In this document: in pieces, positions 36,468-44,636 of the stretch | Layout of the letters: every line of letters begins with the position of its first letter | Position numbering within the stretch: the stretch's first letter is position 1 | Source: Tissierellia bacterium | GTDB taxonomy: Bacteria > Bacillota > Clostridia > Tissierellales > Peptoniphilaceae | Reading direction: 5' to 3' | Assembly (NCBI GenBank): GCA_030529425.1 | Contig: JAUMWX010000001.1 | Location: forward strand, 310,001-374,000 | Length of the DNA: 64,000 nt | Made by a program: the position numbers and the translations under genes | The notes under the pieces: generated by a model | Told to the model about the DNA's origin: nothing | Database searches by the model: none | Seen by the model: the letters and a program-made list of their open reading frames with translations, nothing else

Positions 36468-36498
36468 TTAGTTTACGCTTACTAACTATTAATGTCAA
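36468..36498 (-). promoter_or_regulatory. feo promoter with DtxR/IdeR-like operator
   Basis: Minus strand: TTGACA (36498-36493), 17-bp spacer, TAAACT (36475-36470). The quasi-palindrome TTAGTTTACGCTTACTAA (36468-36485) covers the -10 and part of the spacer. Its arms TTAG...CTAA and length resemble DtxR-family boxes (TTAGGTTAGCCTAACCTAA). A near copy lies over the DUF3793-flavodoxin promoter. Confidence 0.7.
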
Positions 36499-36590
36499 AT
36501 TATTATTAATACAAAGTATTTTTATTTTAGCCTGAATAATCATTGGTTTTTACACTTTTATTGTGATAAAATATCGCTTAAGGTGATTAT

Positions 36591-37286
36591 ATGGAAGAAA
36601 AATTTATAGAAGAGAATTTAGTTAACGAAAAAATAGAAGTATTCAATTTGGAAATTTTTCAAGATCCGAGGTTTTTCAAATTTGGTGTAGATGCAGTATG
36701 TTTGGCGAGGTTTGCAAGCAAGTTTAAAAAAATAAAAAAACCGAAATATATAGATTTGTGTTCGGGAACGGGAATTGTCGGACTTGTTTATTCAAGATTG
36801 AACGATCTTAATTATGTAGAATTTTTAGAAAAAACGGAATTTGCAACTAAAATAAATATCAAAAATGCATTGCATAACAATGTAAACCATAAAATTTATA
36901 CAATGGACTTGGAAGATGCAAGTTCCAATATTTCAAATTATTCTTATGACTACATTACCGTTAATCCTCCATACATGAAAAATAACAGCGGGTTGAATAC
37001 CAATTCTTTCCTAAAGGATGTAGCTAAAATTGAACAAAACGAAAACTTTTTAGAAAGGATTTTTGAACAATCAAGGTTATTGTTAAAAGATAAGGGGGAA
37101 TTGTACATGGTTCATAAAGTCGAGAGATTGGCGGATATATTTTCATCATGCAGAAAGCAAAAAATGGAAGCTAAAACTATACAATTCATTCGAAATAAAG
37201 GGTCCAAAAAATCTTCGCTCGTACTTTTACGATTTGTTAAAAATTCAAATTCTTATTTGGAAGTTATGGAAGACATGGAAATTTAA
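36591..37286 (+). CDS. TrmN6/YfiC-like tRNA1(Val) adenine-N6 methyltransferase
   Basis: A 231-residue SAM-dependent N6-adenine methyltransferase. SAM motif I is DLCSGTGIVG and the catalytic NPPY sits in YITVNPPYMKN; the start resembles the YfiC family (EVFNLEIFQDPRFFKFGVDAV). It likely methylates A37 of tRNA-Val. It is transcribed divergently from feo. Confidence 0.86.
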   Translation: MEEKFIEENLVNEKIEVFNLEIFQDPRFFKFGVDAVCLARFASKFKKIKKPKYIDLCSGTGIVGLVYSRLNDLNYVEFLEKTEFATKINIKNALHNNVNHKIYTMDLEDASSNISNYSYDYITVNPPYMKNNSGLNTNSFLKDVAKIEQNENFLERIFEQSRLLLKDKGELYMVHKVERLADIFSSCRKQKMEAKTIQFIRNKGSKKSSLVLLRFVKNSNSYLEVMEDMEI

Positions 37287-37295
37287 AAATAAAAG

Positions 37296-37366
37296 AGGCT
37301 ATTTTAATGAACCGATATTATTCAAATTGGTTTTCATAACCAATGAAAAGCTCATTATAATAGCCT
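37296..37366. terminator. Branched hairpin between convergent genes
   Basis: AGGCTATTTTAATGA (37296-37310) matches TCATTATAATAGCCT (37352-37366) as an inverted repeat, and the loop holds a second hairpin ATTGGTT/AACCAAT (37326-37344). T-rich flanks suggest bidirectional termination for the methyltransferase gene and nagB. Confidence 0.65.
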
Positions 37367-37371
37367 ATTTT

Positions 37372-38091
37372 CTATTCTGCCGCCTCTTCATCCATTATTA
37401 TTGTAACATTCGGATGAAGTTTCAATAAACTTGCCGGAATAAGGGGAGTAATTTTAGAATCTTTAAATGTTTTCATTATCAAAGCCTTTTTCTTTCCAGT
37501 AGCTATCAATACGATGTGCTTTGCTTTAAAAATGCTTCCTATCCCCATAGATATCGCACGGGTGGGAACTTCATCAATTGTATTGAAGAATCTTGCATTT
37601 GCAGATATCGTGGACTGTGTTAAATCTTCGGTATGTGTGTATAATTCAAGAACTTCCGCAGGTTCATTAAAGCCGATATGTCCATTTTCTCCAATTCCAA
37701 GGATTTGAATGTCCTGTCCTCCCAAATCATCAATCAACTTTTCATAATTTTTTGCTTCTAGTTCCAAATCTTCGGCAATACCACTTTCTATATATGTATT
37801 GTTTTTATCGATATCTATATGGTTAAAAAAATTTTCGTTCATGAAATATCTGTAACTTTGATTGTGGTTTCCATCCAAACCAATGTATTCATCCAAATTG
37901 ACGGTTTTTACATTTTTAAAACTTATCTCATTATTTTTATTCATTTTAATCAATTCATTATACATTCCGATAGGAGTTGACCCGGTTGCCAAACCCAAAA
38001 CGGCATCATCTTTTTTTTGTAATAATTCTTTTACTATATTTGCAGCTTCCAAACTGGCTTCCTGATAGTTTTTCTTTACAATTATCTTCAT
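37372..38091 (-). CDS. nagB: Glucosamine-6-phosphate deaminase
   Basis: 239 residues; converts GlcN-6-P to fructose-6-P and ammonia. It has MKIIVKKNYQEAS, GLATGSTPIGMY, NLDEYIGL, GIGENGHIGFNEP and the Firmicutes-type short C-terminus. The start is set at the ATG at 38091 (SD GGAGG 5 bases upstream); an ATG further out lacks an SD. No nagA or nag transporter is adjacent, but the GH20 remnant nearby also concerns amino sugars. Confidence 0.94.
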   Translation of the reverse strand: MKIIVKKNYQEASLEAANIVKELLQKKDDAVLGLATGSTPIGMYNELIKMNKNNEISFKNVKTVNLDEYIGLDGNHNQSYRYFMNENFFNHIDIDKNNTYIESGIAEDLELEAKNYEKLIDDLGGQDIQILGIGENGHIGFNEPAEVLELYTHTEDLTQSTISANARFFNTIDEVPTRAISMGIGSIFKAKHIVLIATGKKKALIMKTFKDSKITPLIPASLLKLHPNVTIIMDEEAAE

Positions 38092-38100
38092 ATCGCCTCC

Positions 38101-38132
38101 ACTAATAATTAGTACTTGGAACAATTATATCA
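38101..38132 (-). promoter_or_regulatory. nagB promoter and palindrome
   Basis: Minus-strand TGATATAAT (extended -10; plus-strand 38124-38132). Immediately downstream, ACTAATAATTAGT (38101-38113) is a perfect palindrome about 4-16 bases after the expected start site, suitable for a repressor. Confidence 0.55.
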
Positions 38133-38140
38133 TATTAGAT

Positions 38141-38154
38141 TTGTCTTGAGACAA
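38141..38154. promoter_or_regulatory. Palindrome between divergent nagB and symporter genes
   Basis: TTGTCTTGAGACAA (6-bp arms, 2-bp centre). It lies at the -35 position of a possible plus-strand promoter (TTGTCT-16-TATTAT at 38163) and just upstream of the nagB -10. Candidate operator; the regulator is unknown. Confidence 0.4.
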
Positions 38155-38230
38155 AATTTTGGTATTATATAAAAAAATGGGTATAAAAGAACGAACACTA
38201 ATAAATGTGTTTATATAACAAGGAGGAATT

Positions 38231-39643
38231 ATGACAACAAACAGCTTTTTTACTGGTTTTTTGAAAATCAGCACATATCAAACATTTATAGCGATTGTTG
38301 CAATATTGGTTTCAATCGGAATTATGATTGTTTTAAAAAATAAAAAAGTATCTTTCTCGGCGAGGATGATCATAGGTTTACTTATAGGGGTTTCAATAGG
38401 AGTAGGTATAGACCTTCTATTTAAAGGATCTGATATTTATAAGAGTGTATCAAGAGGAGAAATTACTCTTTGGTATTCACTGCTGGGTTCTACATTTGTT
38501 AAACTTATTCAGTTAATGGCTGTACCGGTGGTATTTTTCTCAATATTTTTTGTAATACTTGACTTCAAAGGAAAGAATTTAAAATCTTTTACTTTCAAAA
38601 CGTTGACTTTATTATTGGGAACCACAGCTATAGCGGCTTTAATAGGAGTTTTGGTTACGAACTTGTTTAATTTGACAAACTCTAATTTGGCGGGACAAAT
38701 CGCGGACAAAAAAGTTGACCAAATAGCAAAAATTTCCGGCAAGAGTTTTCCGCAAATTTTTGCAGAACTTATACCGAATAATATTTTTCAAACATTTACA
38801 TCAAATTCGGCAATTATATCTGTTGTAGTTATATCAGTATTGTTTGCAAAATCGGCAAAATTATTAAGGAATAAAAAACCTGAAAAGATTGTGCCTGTAA
38901 TATCCGTTTTTGAAGGATTAAAAACATTGATTAACTCAGTTTTGGTCAATATTATCAAAATGATGCCTTATGCGGTAATAGCTTTGGTCTCAAATACTTT
39001 GATTTCAAACGGAATAGATGCCCTTTTATCCGTATTGAATTTTATATTTGCACTTCATGTGGCGGTTATAATTATGTTAATGGTATATATACCTCTTCTA
39101 CTTATGGTAGGTGTAAATCCTGTGACTTTTTATAAAAAAGCTTTGCCTACGCTGGTATTTGCATTTTCTTCAAGATCAAGCGTGGGAACATTACCATATA
39201 CACTTGATACATTGGAAAATAAAATGGGAGTTTCAAATAAAACTGCAAACTTCATCGGAAGCTTATCCACAACTGTGGGGATGAACGGCTGTGCAGGGGT
39301 ATTTCCGGCCATGTTGGGCGTGATTGTTGCAGGCGCTGCAGGGGTTGAATTGAGCTTACAGTTTTATCTGCTTGTCGTTATAGTTGTCACTCTTGGATCC
39401 GTAGGAATCGCAGGTGTTCCGGGAACTGCAACGGTGGCTGCAACGGTTACACTGAACGGTTTGGGCTTAGGAAAATATTTTGATTCTATAGGAGCCATAT
39501 TCGGTATAGATCCTTTAATCGACATGGCGAGAACTATGCTTAATGTATGTGGAGCTATGGTTTCAGCAGTTGTTGTAGATAATTGGGAAAATACATTTGA
39601 TAAGGAAAAATTCAATAGTGAGATTGTAGAATATGAACAATGA
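38231..39643 (+). CDS. Dicarboxylate/amino acid:cation symporter (DAACS; TcyP/cystine-like)
   Basis: 470 residues with about eight to nine membrane helices and re-entrant loops of the SLC1 family. Typical are LGSTFVKLIQLMAVPVVFFSI, the Ser-rich loop FAFSSRSSVGTLPYT, TVGMNGCAGVFPAMLG and GVPGTATVAATV. The overall layout resembles L-cystine transporter TcyP more than glutamate carriers, so substrate assignment is tentative. It overlaps the next gene by 11 bases. Confidence 0.87.
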   Translation: MTTNSFFTGFLKISTYQTFIAIVAILVSIGIMIVLKNKKVSFSARMIIGLLIGVSIGVGIDLLFKGSDIYKSVSRGEITLWYSLLGSTFVKLIQLMAVPVVFFSIFFVILDFKGKNLKSFTFKTLTLLLGTTAIAALIGVLVTNLFNLTNSNLAGQIADKKVDQIAKISGKSFPQIFAELIPNNIFQTFTSNSAIISVVVISVLFAKSAKLLRNKKPEKIVPVISVFEGLKTLINSVLVNIIKMMPYAVIALVSNTLISNGIDALLSVLNFIFALHVAVIIMLMVYIPLLLMVGVNPVTFYKKALPTLVFAFSSRSSVGTLPYTLDTLENKMGVSNKTANFIGSLSTTVGMNGCAGVFPAMLGVIVAGAAGVELSLQFYLLVVIVVTLGSVGIAGVPGTATVAATVTLNGLGLGKYFDSIGAIFGIDPLIDMARTMLNVCGAMVSAVVVDNWENTFDKEKFNSEIVEYEQ

Positions 39644-40541
39644 TTATCAACACTTTACCGGAAAAGATGGAAAACTTATATTTTATTTGGAATGGATGAT
39701 TCCGAATCCAAAAGCAAATATATGTATTATTCACGGTATGAGTGATCATATAGCAAGGTATGAACATTTTGCTAAAGCATTGAACGAGCAGGGATATTCT
39801 GTTTACGGGCTGGATATGAGGGGACACGGAATGACGGGACTTACTCATAATGAACTCTCACATTATTACGGGAAAGACGGTTTTGAAAGTATAAAGAGTG
39901 ATATTCTCAAACTTGTGGAATTGCAAAATGCAAAAAAATCTTCCTCAAAAACCTTCATTATAGCTCACAGCATGGGAACTTTTGTTGCAAGAGATTTGGT
40001 AAATTCATTTCCGGAGAGATTCAGCGGAGCGGTTTTTATGGGAACTGCGAAATATAGACCGATATTGGACAAGAAATTGACCGATTTTTTAGCTAAAGGT
40101 GTTAATGAGGACAGATTGGCAAAACAGCTATTCAGCGTGAGTTTGAAGATTGCAAACATGAAAAATGAACATAAAACCGACTTTGATTGGGTTTCCAGAG
40201 ATGATGAGTACATTAAAGATTTTTTATCGGATAATTTAGTCGGATACGCTCCACATTTTAATTCCGTGTTGGAGGTGTTGAATGAATTAAGAATTCTTTA
40301 TGATCTGGAAAAATCAAATGTTCCGATAGATATTCCGATATTATTTATTTCGGGTACAAATGATCCCGTCGGAGAGTATGGAAAGGGAGTTTTCAGTGTA
40401 TATAAAACTTATAAAAAAAGAAATTGTAAAGATGTTAAAATTATTTTGTTAAAAGATATGAGACATGAGATTATAAACGAAATAAATAAGGAAAGAGTTC
40501 ACAAAACTATTATCGATTGGATAAACAGCAAAAATATATAG
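39633..40541 (+). CDS. Alpha/beta hydrolase (monoacylglycerol lipase/lysophospholipase-like)
   Basis: A 302-residue serine hydrolase. The oxyanion region is IIHGMSDHIARYEHFA and YGLDMRGHGMTG follows. The nucleophile is Ser in IAHSMGTFVAR, the acid is Asp in ISGTNDPVG and the His is in DMRHEIINE. These features match cytosolic MGL/lysophospholipase (Hydrolase_4) proteins. It is coupled to the symporter gene. Confidence 0.88.
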   Translation: MNNDYQHFTGKDGKLIFYLEWMIPNPKANICIIHGMSDHIARYEHFAKALNEQGYSVYGLDMRGHGMTGLTHNELSHYYGKDGFESIKSDILKLVELQNAKKSSSKTFIIAHSMGTFVARDLVNSFPERFSGAVFMGTAKYRPILDKKLTDFLAKGVNEDRLAKQLFSVSLKIANMKNEHKTDFDWVSRDDEYIKDFLSDNLVGYAPHFNSVLEVLNELRILYDLEKSNVPIDIPILFISGTNDPVGEYGKGVFSVYKTYKKRNCKDVKIILLKDMRHEIINEINKERVHKTIIDWINSKNI

Positions 40542-40626
40542 TATTACAATTTTGTAAAACAAGCTCATATTTCTAGACTTTAAACCGGGCATAATGTAAA
40601 ATAACCTAGTAAAAGAAGGAGGAAAT

Positions 40627-41370
40627 ATGAGCTATTTTTTTAGAGGTATAGAAGATGGATACAAACTTCCGTTATTTGGCAAAGTTCATATCACTTTGTT
40701 GTTTGTATGGTTAATAGGAATGATACTTATTTCAGTTTTTTCTGAAAAAATTAGGTTAAAATTCAAAAACAATTTATTTTTGAAATTATTAGTTGGCATA
40801 TTGTTGGTAGATCAAATAGTTCTTTACGCATGGCAATTTGGATCGGGCTTCTTTAGATTTGATATTTCTTTACCATTATACCATTGTAGAATTTCAGTGT
40901 TTTTAATGATAATTGGAGTATTTTTTGATAAAAAATGGGCTAAATCCGTTGGATTATACTGGGGAATATTAGGAACGGTGATGGCGATGATTTTACCGGA
41001 TTTATATAAATTCAGCTATCCGCATTATACGAATTTTCAATTTTTTATAGTTCATATTCTATTGGGATATGTTTCAATGTATATAATCGCGGTTGAAATG
41101 TATAATTTTCCAAAAAAAGATTTGAAGTTTGTACTTATATTTACAAACATATTCAATATATCGGTAACAGCATTTAATTTAATATTCCTAAAGACAAATC
41201 CGGAGATTAATTATGGGTATTTAATTGCACCTCCAAAGATGTTGGAGAGCGTAATGAATTTAAATATGTGGATGTATATCTTGTTGATTTTTGTTCTATA
41301 CAATTTGATTATCTGTCTACTATACTTTTTAGGAAGAGGATTGTATAGAATTGCGAGCAAAGGTGAGTAA
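40627..41370 (+). CDS. YwaF/TMEM164-type integral membrane protein
   Basis: 247 residues with seven or so membrane helices. The conserved core LPLYHCRISVF (with the Cys/His typical of the family) and the TIGR02206-like pattern identify YwaF-type proteins, related to TMEM164 acyltransferases. Function in bacteria is unknown. Its TAA overlaps the next ATG (TAATG). Confidence 0.78.
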   Translation: MSYFFRGIEDGYKLPLFGKVHITLLFVWLIGMILISVFSEKIRLKFKNNLFLKLLVGILLVDQIVLYAWQFGSGFFRFDISLPLYHCRISVFLMIIGVFFDKKWAKSVGLYWGILGTVMAMILPDLYKFSYPHYTNFQFFIVHILLGYVSMYIIAVEMYNFPKKDLKFVLIFTNIFNISVTAFNLIFLKTNPEINYGYLIAPPKMLESVMNLNMWMYILLIFVLYNLIICLLYFLGRGLYRIASKGE

Positions 41371-42047
41371 TGAAAACTTTTATTTATAAATTGAAAGAAA
41401 GATTTAAAAGAGAACCTAAAAAAATATTATTGATAATTGCATTTTTCTTGTTTTCGGCATTGACTTTCGGGCTTATAAACAGACCCTGGGGAGAAGTCAC
41501 GAGCTTAAAAATGCCGATAGATGACATGATTCCTTTCATGCCTCAATTTATAATTATCTATAATCTTTTCGGACCTTTCTTCTTGCTTTCCGGGATAATA
41601 TTTTATGCTTTTGAAGAGGATGAAGTTTATTATAAATATACTTTGGCTTTATTCACAGGTCAGATAATAGGATATATCATATTTTATTTTTATCAGACGG
41701 AGATACCAAGACCGGATATGACCCTTTATCCGAACGGAATATTTGAAAATATGGTTAGATTTACCTATTCTATAGATAATAATTTTGCAGGTTTTCCGTC
41801 GCTTCATGTGACGGATATGTTGATATTGATAATTGCGACTTTAAAAACAAAATTTTCAAACTCTGCCAAAACATGGATGACCATGCTTGCGACATTGATT
41901 GCAATTACTACAGTTTTGGTAAAACAGCATGTCTTTATAGATATACCTGGAGGAATTTTAAACGGAATTATATCCTTTGCAATTGCATCATATATTGTTG
42001 AACATTTTAAGAAAAAACAAAAAAGATTGAAAGGACTACATTCGTAG
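41370..42047 (+). CDS. PAP2-like membrane phosphatase/phosphotransferase
   Basis: 225 residues, about six membrane helices. The PAP2-type residues appear as PRPD, GFPSLHV (Ser-His of the second motif) and VKQHVFIDIPGG (catalytic His). The layout is closer to the Aur1/Ipt1-like PAP2 group than to soluble acid phosphatases. A lipid-phosphate substrate is likely. It is coupled to the YwaF-like gene. Confidence 0.8.
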   Translation: MKTFIYKLKERFKREPKKILLIIAFFLFSALTFGLINRPWGEVTSLKMPIDDMIPFMPQFIIIYNLFGPFFLLSGIIFYAFEEDEVYYKYTLALFTGQIIGYIIFYFYQTEIPRPDMTLYPNGIFENMVRFTYSIDNNFAGFPSLHVTDMLILIIATLKTKFSNSAKTWMTMLATLIAITTVLVKQHVFIDIPGGILNGIISFAIASYIVEHFKKKQKRLKGLHS

Positions 42048-42060
42048 TCCTTATTTATTT
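42031..42060 (+). terminator. Terminator after the PAP2 gene
   Basis: AAGGACTAC (42031-42039) pairs with GTAGTCCTT (42044-42052), T-rich tail. The stop codon is in the stem. Confidence 0.82.
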
Positions 42061-42075
42061 ATCCTTCGTTTTTGT

Positions 42076-42081
42076 TATAAT
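42076..42081 (+). promoter_or_regulatory. -10 element before yvcK
   Basis: TATAAT at 42076-42081, 25 bases before the yvcK ATG and right after a terminator. The -35 is weak. Confidence 0.55.
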
Positions 42082-42105
42082 AGAATAAAGAATGCGAGGG
42101 AAAAC

Positions 42106-43083
42106 ATGACTACTAAGATTTGGCCTGAGAAAAAGATTGTAGCTATAGGTGGAGGAAGCGGAATTTCTACCATCCTTTCAGGAATAAAAAAATATACGAG
42201 CAAGGTTTCTGCAATTATATCGGTATCCGACAATGGCGGTTCGACGGGAAGACTGAGAAATGATTTGGGAATCATAGCGCCCGGAGATATAAGAAATTGC
42301 TTAGTGTCATTGGCAAACACCGACACATATATGAAGAAGCTTTTTGATTACAGGTTTCCGGAAGGAGAACTTAAAGGTCATTGCTTCGGAAATATTTTTC
42401 TTGCAGCCTTGGATGGAGTGTTTAATGATTTCGGGAAAGCGATTTATAAAACCGGAGAAATACTTTCAATTACCGGCAAAGTATACCCATTAACATTAGA
42501 AAACACTTCATTGATAGCTCAGTTGGAAAATGGAATGATAGTCAGAGGAGAATCGCAAATACCGGAATTCTCCCAAGAACAGAAATCTAGGATTTCCAGA
42601 GTTTTTTTAGATCCTTATGAAGTTGAACTTTACGAAGATTCAAAAAAAGACATCGAGAGGGCAGACTTAATAGTATTGGGCCCGGGGAGTTTATACACAT
42701 CAATTTTACCTAATTTATTGGCGAAAGATATGGTGAATCTGATAGAAAAATCTTCTGCAAAAGTTGTTTATGTTGTTAATGTGGTTACCCAAAAAGGAGA
42801 AACCGGAGGTTACTCCGTTAAAGATCATTATGATGCGGTAATTAAACATTCAAAAAAGAATATTGTTGACGCCATAATAGTGAATAATGGAAAGGTTGAT
42901 AAAGAACTTGTTGATAAATATGAAAAAACAGGAGGAGAATTACTATATCTAAATGATGAGGAGAGAAAGTTTTTTAAAGAAAACAATATTGATATTATAG
43001 AGGATGATTTTATAAGAATTATAGACAATCAAATCAGACACAATGCAGATAAGCTTTCAGAAATGTTAATCAATTATATTTAG
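42106..43083 (+). CDS. yvcK: YvcK/CofD family gluconeogenesis factor
   Basis: 325 residues, nucleotide-sugar-binding Rossmann-like protein needed for carbon-flux and wall homeostasis in Bacillus. It has VAIGGGSGISTILSG, SVSDNGGSTGRLR, APGDIRNCLVSLA, GHCFGNIF and GPGSLYTSILPNLL. In most Firmicutes it sits between rapZ and whiA; here it is followed by a PH-domain gene and a gene I cannot place. Confidence 0.93.
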   Translation: MTTKIWPEKKIVAIGGGSGISTILSGIKKYTSKVSAIISVSDNGGSTGRLRNDLGIIAPGDIRNCLVSLANTDTYMKKLFDYRFPEGELKGHCFGNIFLAALDGVFNDFGKAIYKTGEILSITGKVYPLTLENTSLIAQLENGMIVRGESQIPEFSQEQKSRISRVFLDPYEVELYEDSKKDIERADLIVLGPGSLYTSILPNLLAKDMVNLIEKSSAKVVYVVNVVTQKGETGGYSVKDHYDAVIKHSKKNIVDAIIVNNGKVDKELVDKYEKTGGELLYLNDEERKFFKENNIDIIEDDFIRIIDNQIRHNADKLSEMLINYI

Positions 43084-43091
43084 GAGGGAAT

Positions 43092-43439
43092 ATGGATATT
43101 ATATGGAAAGACAGAAAGAGAATATTGGGGATGCCTATAAGTTTTACGAAATATTCTTTAACTGAGGACAGATTTTTTACTACAAAGGGATTGTTTTCGA
43201 GCGTTGAAGATCAATTAAACTTATACATGGTGAAAGATATTACGCTTAGAAGATCATTTTTTCAAAAAATGTTTGGATTGGGAACTATAGAATTGGTAAC
43301 CAGTGATCCCAGCGAACCGAATGTTTTGATCCAAAATATTCCTAGGTCAAAAGAAATTAAAGAGAAAATTAATGAATTAATCAATAAGCAAAAAAGAGAA
43401 AGAAATGTACTTTACTACGAAAATTTTGGAGATAAATAA
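43092..43439 (+). CDS. Bacterial PH-domain protein
   Basis: 115 residues, no membrane span. A single bacterial PH (DUF304-like) domain: WKDRKRILGMPISFTKYSLT, LYMVKDITLRRSFFQKMFG and GTIELVTSD. This soluble type is common in Firmicutes with no known ligand. SD GGAGG. Overlaps the next start by 1 base (TAATG). Confidence 0.82.
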   Translation: MDIIWKDRKRILGMPISFTKYSLTEDRFFTTKGLFSSVEDQLNLYMVKDITLRRSFFQKMFGLGTIELVTSDPSEPNVLIQNIPRSKEIKEKINELINKQKRERNVLYYENFGDK

Positions 43440-44074
43440 TGAAAAAACCGTTAAAGTCCCAAAAATTCAGGGATCTGTATAAGAATCTAATCTTTATCAG
43501 AGACATGAGGACCGTTTCCATAATAAAAAACGGCTATGGTATCGATGTCGGTGATGATGAGGGAATTTTAGCTTATGGATATATAAATGAACTTGGGGAA
43601 TTGGCTTTTTCTATTATGACAACCGTAAAATTTGTGGACGGGGCGGCTGTTTTTAATGATGAAGTTACTAAAAGAAAATTAAAGCATAAAATAAAAATTG
43701 GAGATGTGGAAAATTTGGAATCTGAAATTTTAGAGATAGATCCCGATTATTTGCAGAGATTTTTACCGCATGCGATGGAGATTAATAAGCAATATATCAC
43801 ATCTTATGAATTAGAAACGGTCAGAGCGAACGAGCAATTGGATAATTTCAGACATTTCGACAATCCGGATGATTTGGAGGCTTTTGTTTACCATAGTGAT
43901 ACAAATAGATTGGAAGGATTGTGGGTTAGATCTAAATCGATGACCAAGAGTGGAATAAATGCTATTGTTTTAACACCGGTAAGTTCGATTTTCGGGATTG
44001 AATTAGGTGATGAAATAGAGTTTCAACTCTATGAAATAAATGCCGGAATACGATTGATGAAAATAGTTAAATAA
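43439..44074 (+). CDS. Uncharacterised protein downstream of yvcK
   Basis: 211 residues, soluble, no motif I recognise. The N-terminal half is beta-rich (IKNGYGIDVGDDEGILAYGYI), the middle is acidic and helical, and the C-terminus ends in a beta-rich stretch (INAIVLTPVSSIFGIELGDEIEFQLYEI) that could be a small barrel. It is translationally coupled to the PH-domain gene, so a linked role is likely. Confidence 0.7.
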   Translation: MKKPLKSQKFRDLYKNLIFIRDMRTVSIIKNGYGIDVGDDEGILAYGYINELGELAFSIMTTVKFVDGAAVFNDEVTKRKLKHKIKIGDVENLESEILEIDPDYLQRFLPHAMEINKQYITSYELETVRANEQLDNFRHFDNPDDLEAFVYHSDTNRLEGLWVRSKSMTKSGINAIVLTPVSSIFGIELGDEIEFQLYEINAGIRLMKIVK

Positions 44075-44077
44075 TAA

Positions 44078-44111
44078 AAAATGTGTAAAATTGATGAATT
44101 TTACACATTTT
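44078..44111. terminator. Bidirectional terminator
   Basis: AAAATGTGTAAAATT (44078-44092), loop GATG, AATTTTACACATTTT (44097-44111). A perfect 15-bp stem between convergent genes. Confidence 0.92.
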
Positions 44112-44516
44112 TTATCTTTTTTTTGAAGTTTTCTTTAATTCATTCAAAAAAGCTTCATATGTATTTTTGTCCAAGATATTACAATTTATGATATCGCTTC
44201 CGACATAAATTTTATATTCAAGATAACCGCCGGGACCGGCAGATTTTTTTTCTTCTATTTTTTTTCCTCTCAAATCATACTCTGAAACTACTTTTCTTCC
44301 TTTGAAGAAATAAAGGGTGGAATCCTCTATACCAAATCTTATATCGTCTTTAACAAAGGTCATATACATCAATACCGAATAAATAATAAATGAAACAATG
44401 ATTCCGTAAAACATGTCCAAAGCACTTCCGACAATCAGAAAAATGACCAGGGTTGCAAGTATGTTTTGTACTACTGATTTCACAATAGAGCTGTTTTTTC
44501 TCTTAAAAAATCGCAT
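44112..44516 (-). CDS. Small membrane protein with PH-like C-terminal domain
   Basis: 134 residues. Two adjacent membrane helices (residues about 15-52) are followed by a cytoplasmic beta-rich domain (DDIRFGIEDSTLYFFKGRKV) resembling YcxB/bPH-type domains. A basic, Ser/Lys-rich N-terminus. Function unknown. Single gene, convergent with the yvcK cluster. Confidence 0.7.
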   Translation of the reverse strand: MRFFKRKNSSIVKSVVQNILATLVIFLIVGSALDMFYGIIVSFIIYSVLMYMTFVKDDIRFGIEDSTLYFFKGRKVVSEYDLRGKKIEEKKSAGPGGYLEYKIYVGSDIINCNILDKNTYEAFLNELKKTSKKR

Positions 44517-44570
44517 AAAATCTCCCTAATTTGTTTTTTTTATTATATCATAAAAAAAGAAAAAATACTC

Positions 44571-44599
44571 TTGACATCTCGTTAGGTATAGCTTACTAT
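44571..44599 (+). promoter_or_regulatory. Promoter of DUF3793-flavodoxin with DtxR/IdeR-like operator
   Basis: TTGACA (44571-44576), 17-bp spacer, TACTAT (44594-44599). The 18-mer TTAGGTATAGCTTACTAT (44582-44599) lies over spacer and -10 and matches the feo operator at 13 of 18 positions, with the same placement. A second repeat GTTAG-N6-CTAAC follows at 44607-44622. Confidence 0.7.
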
Positions 44600-44636
44600 A
44601 TATGTAGTTAGATTGTGCTAACATTTCGAGGTAGAT

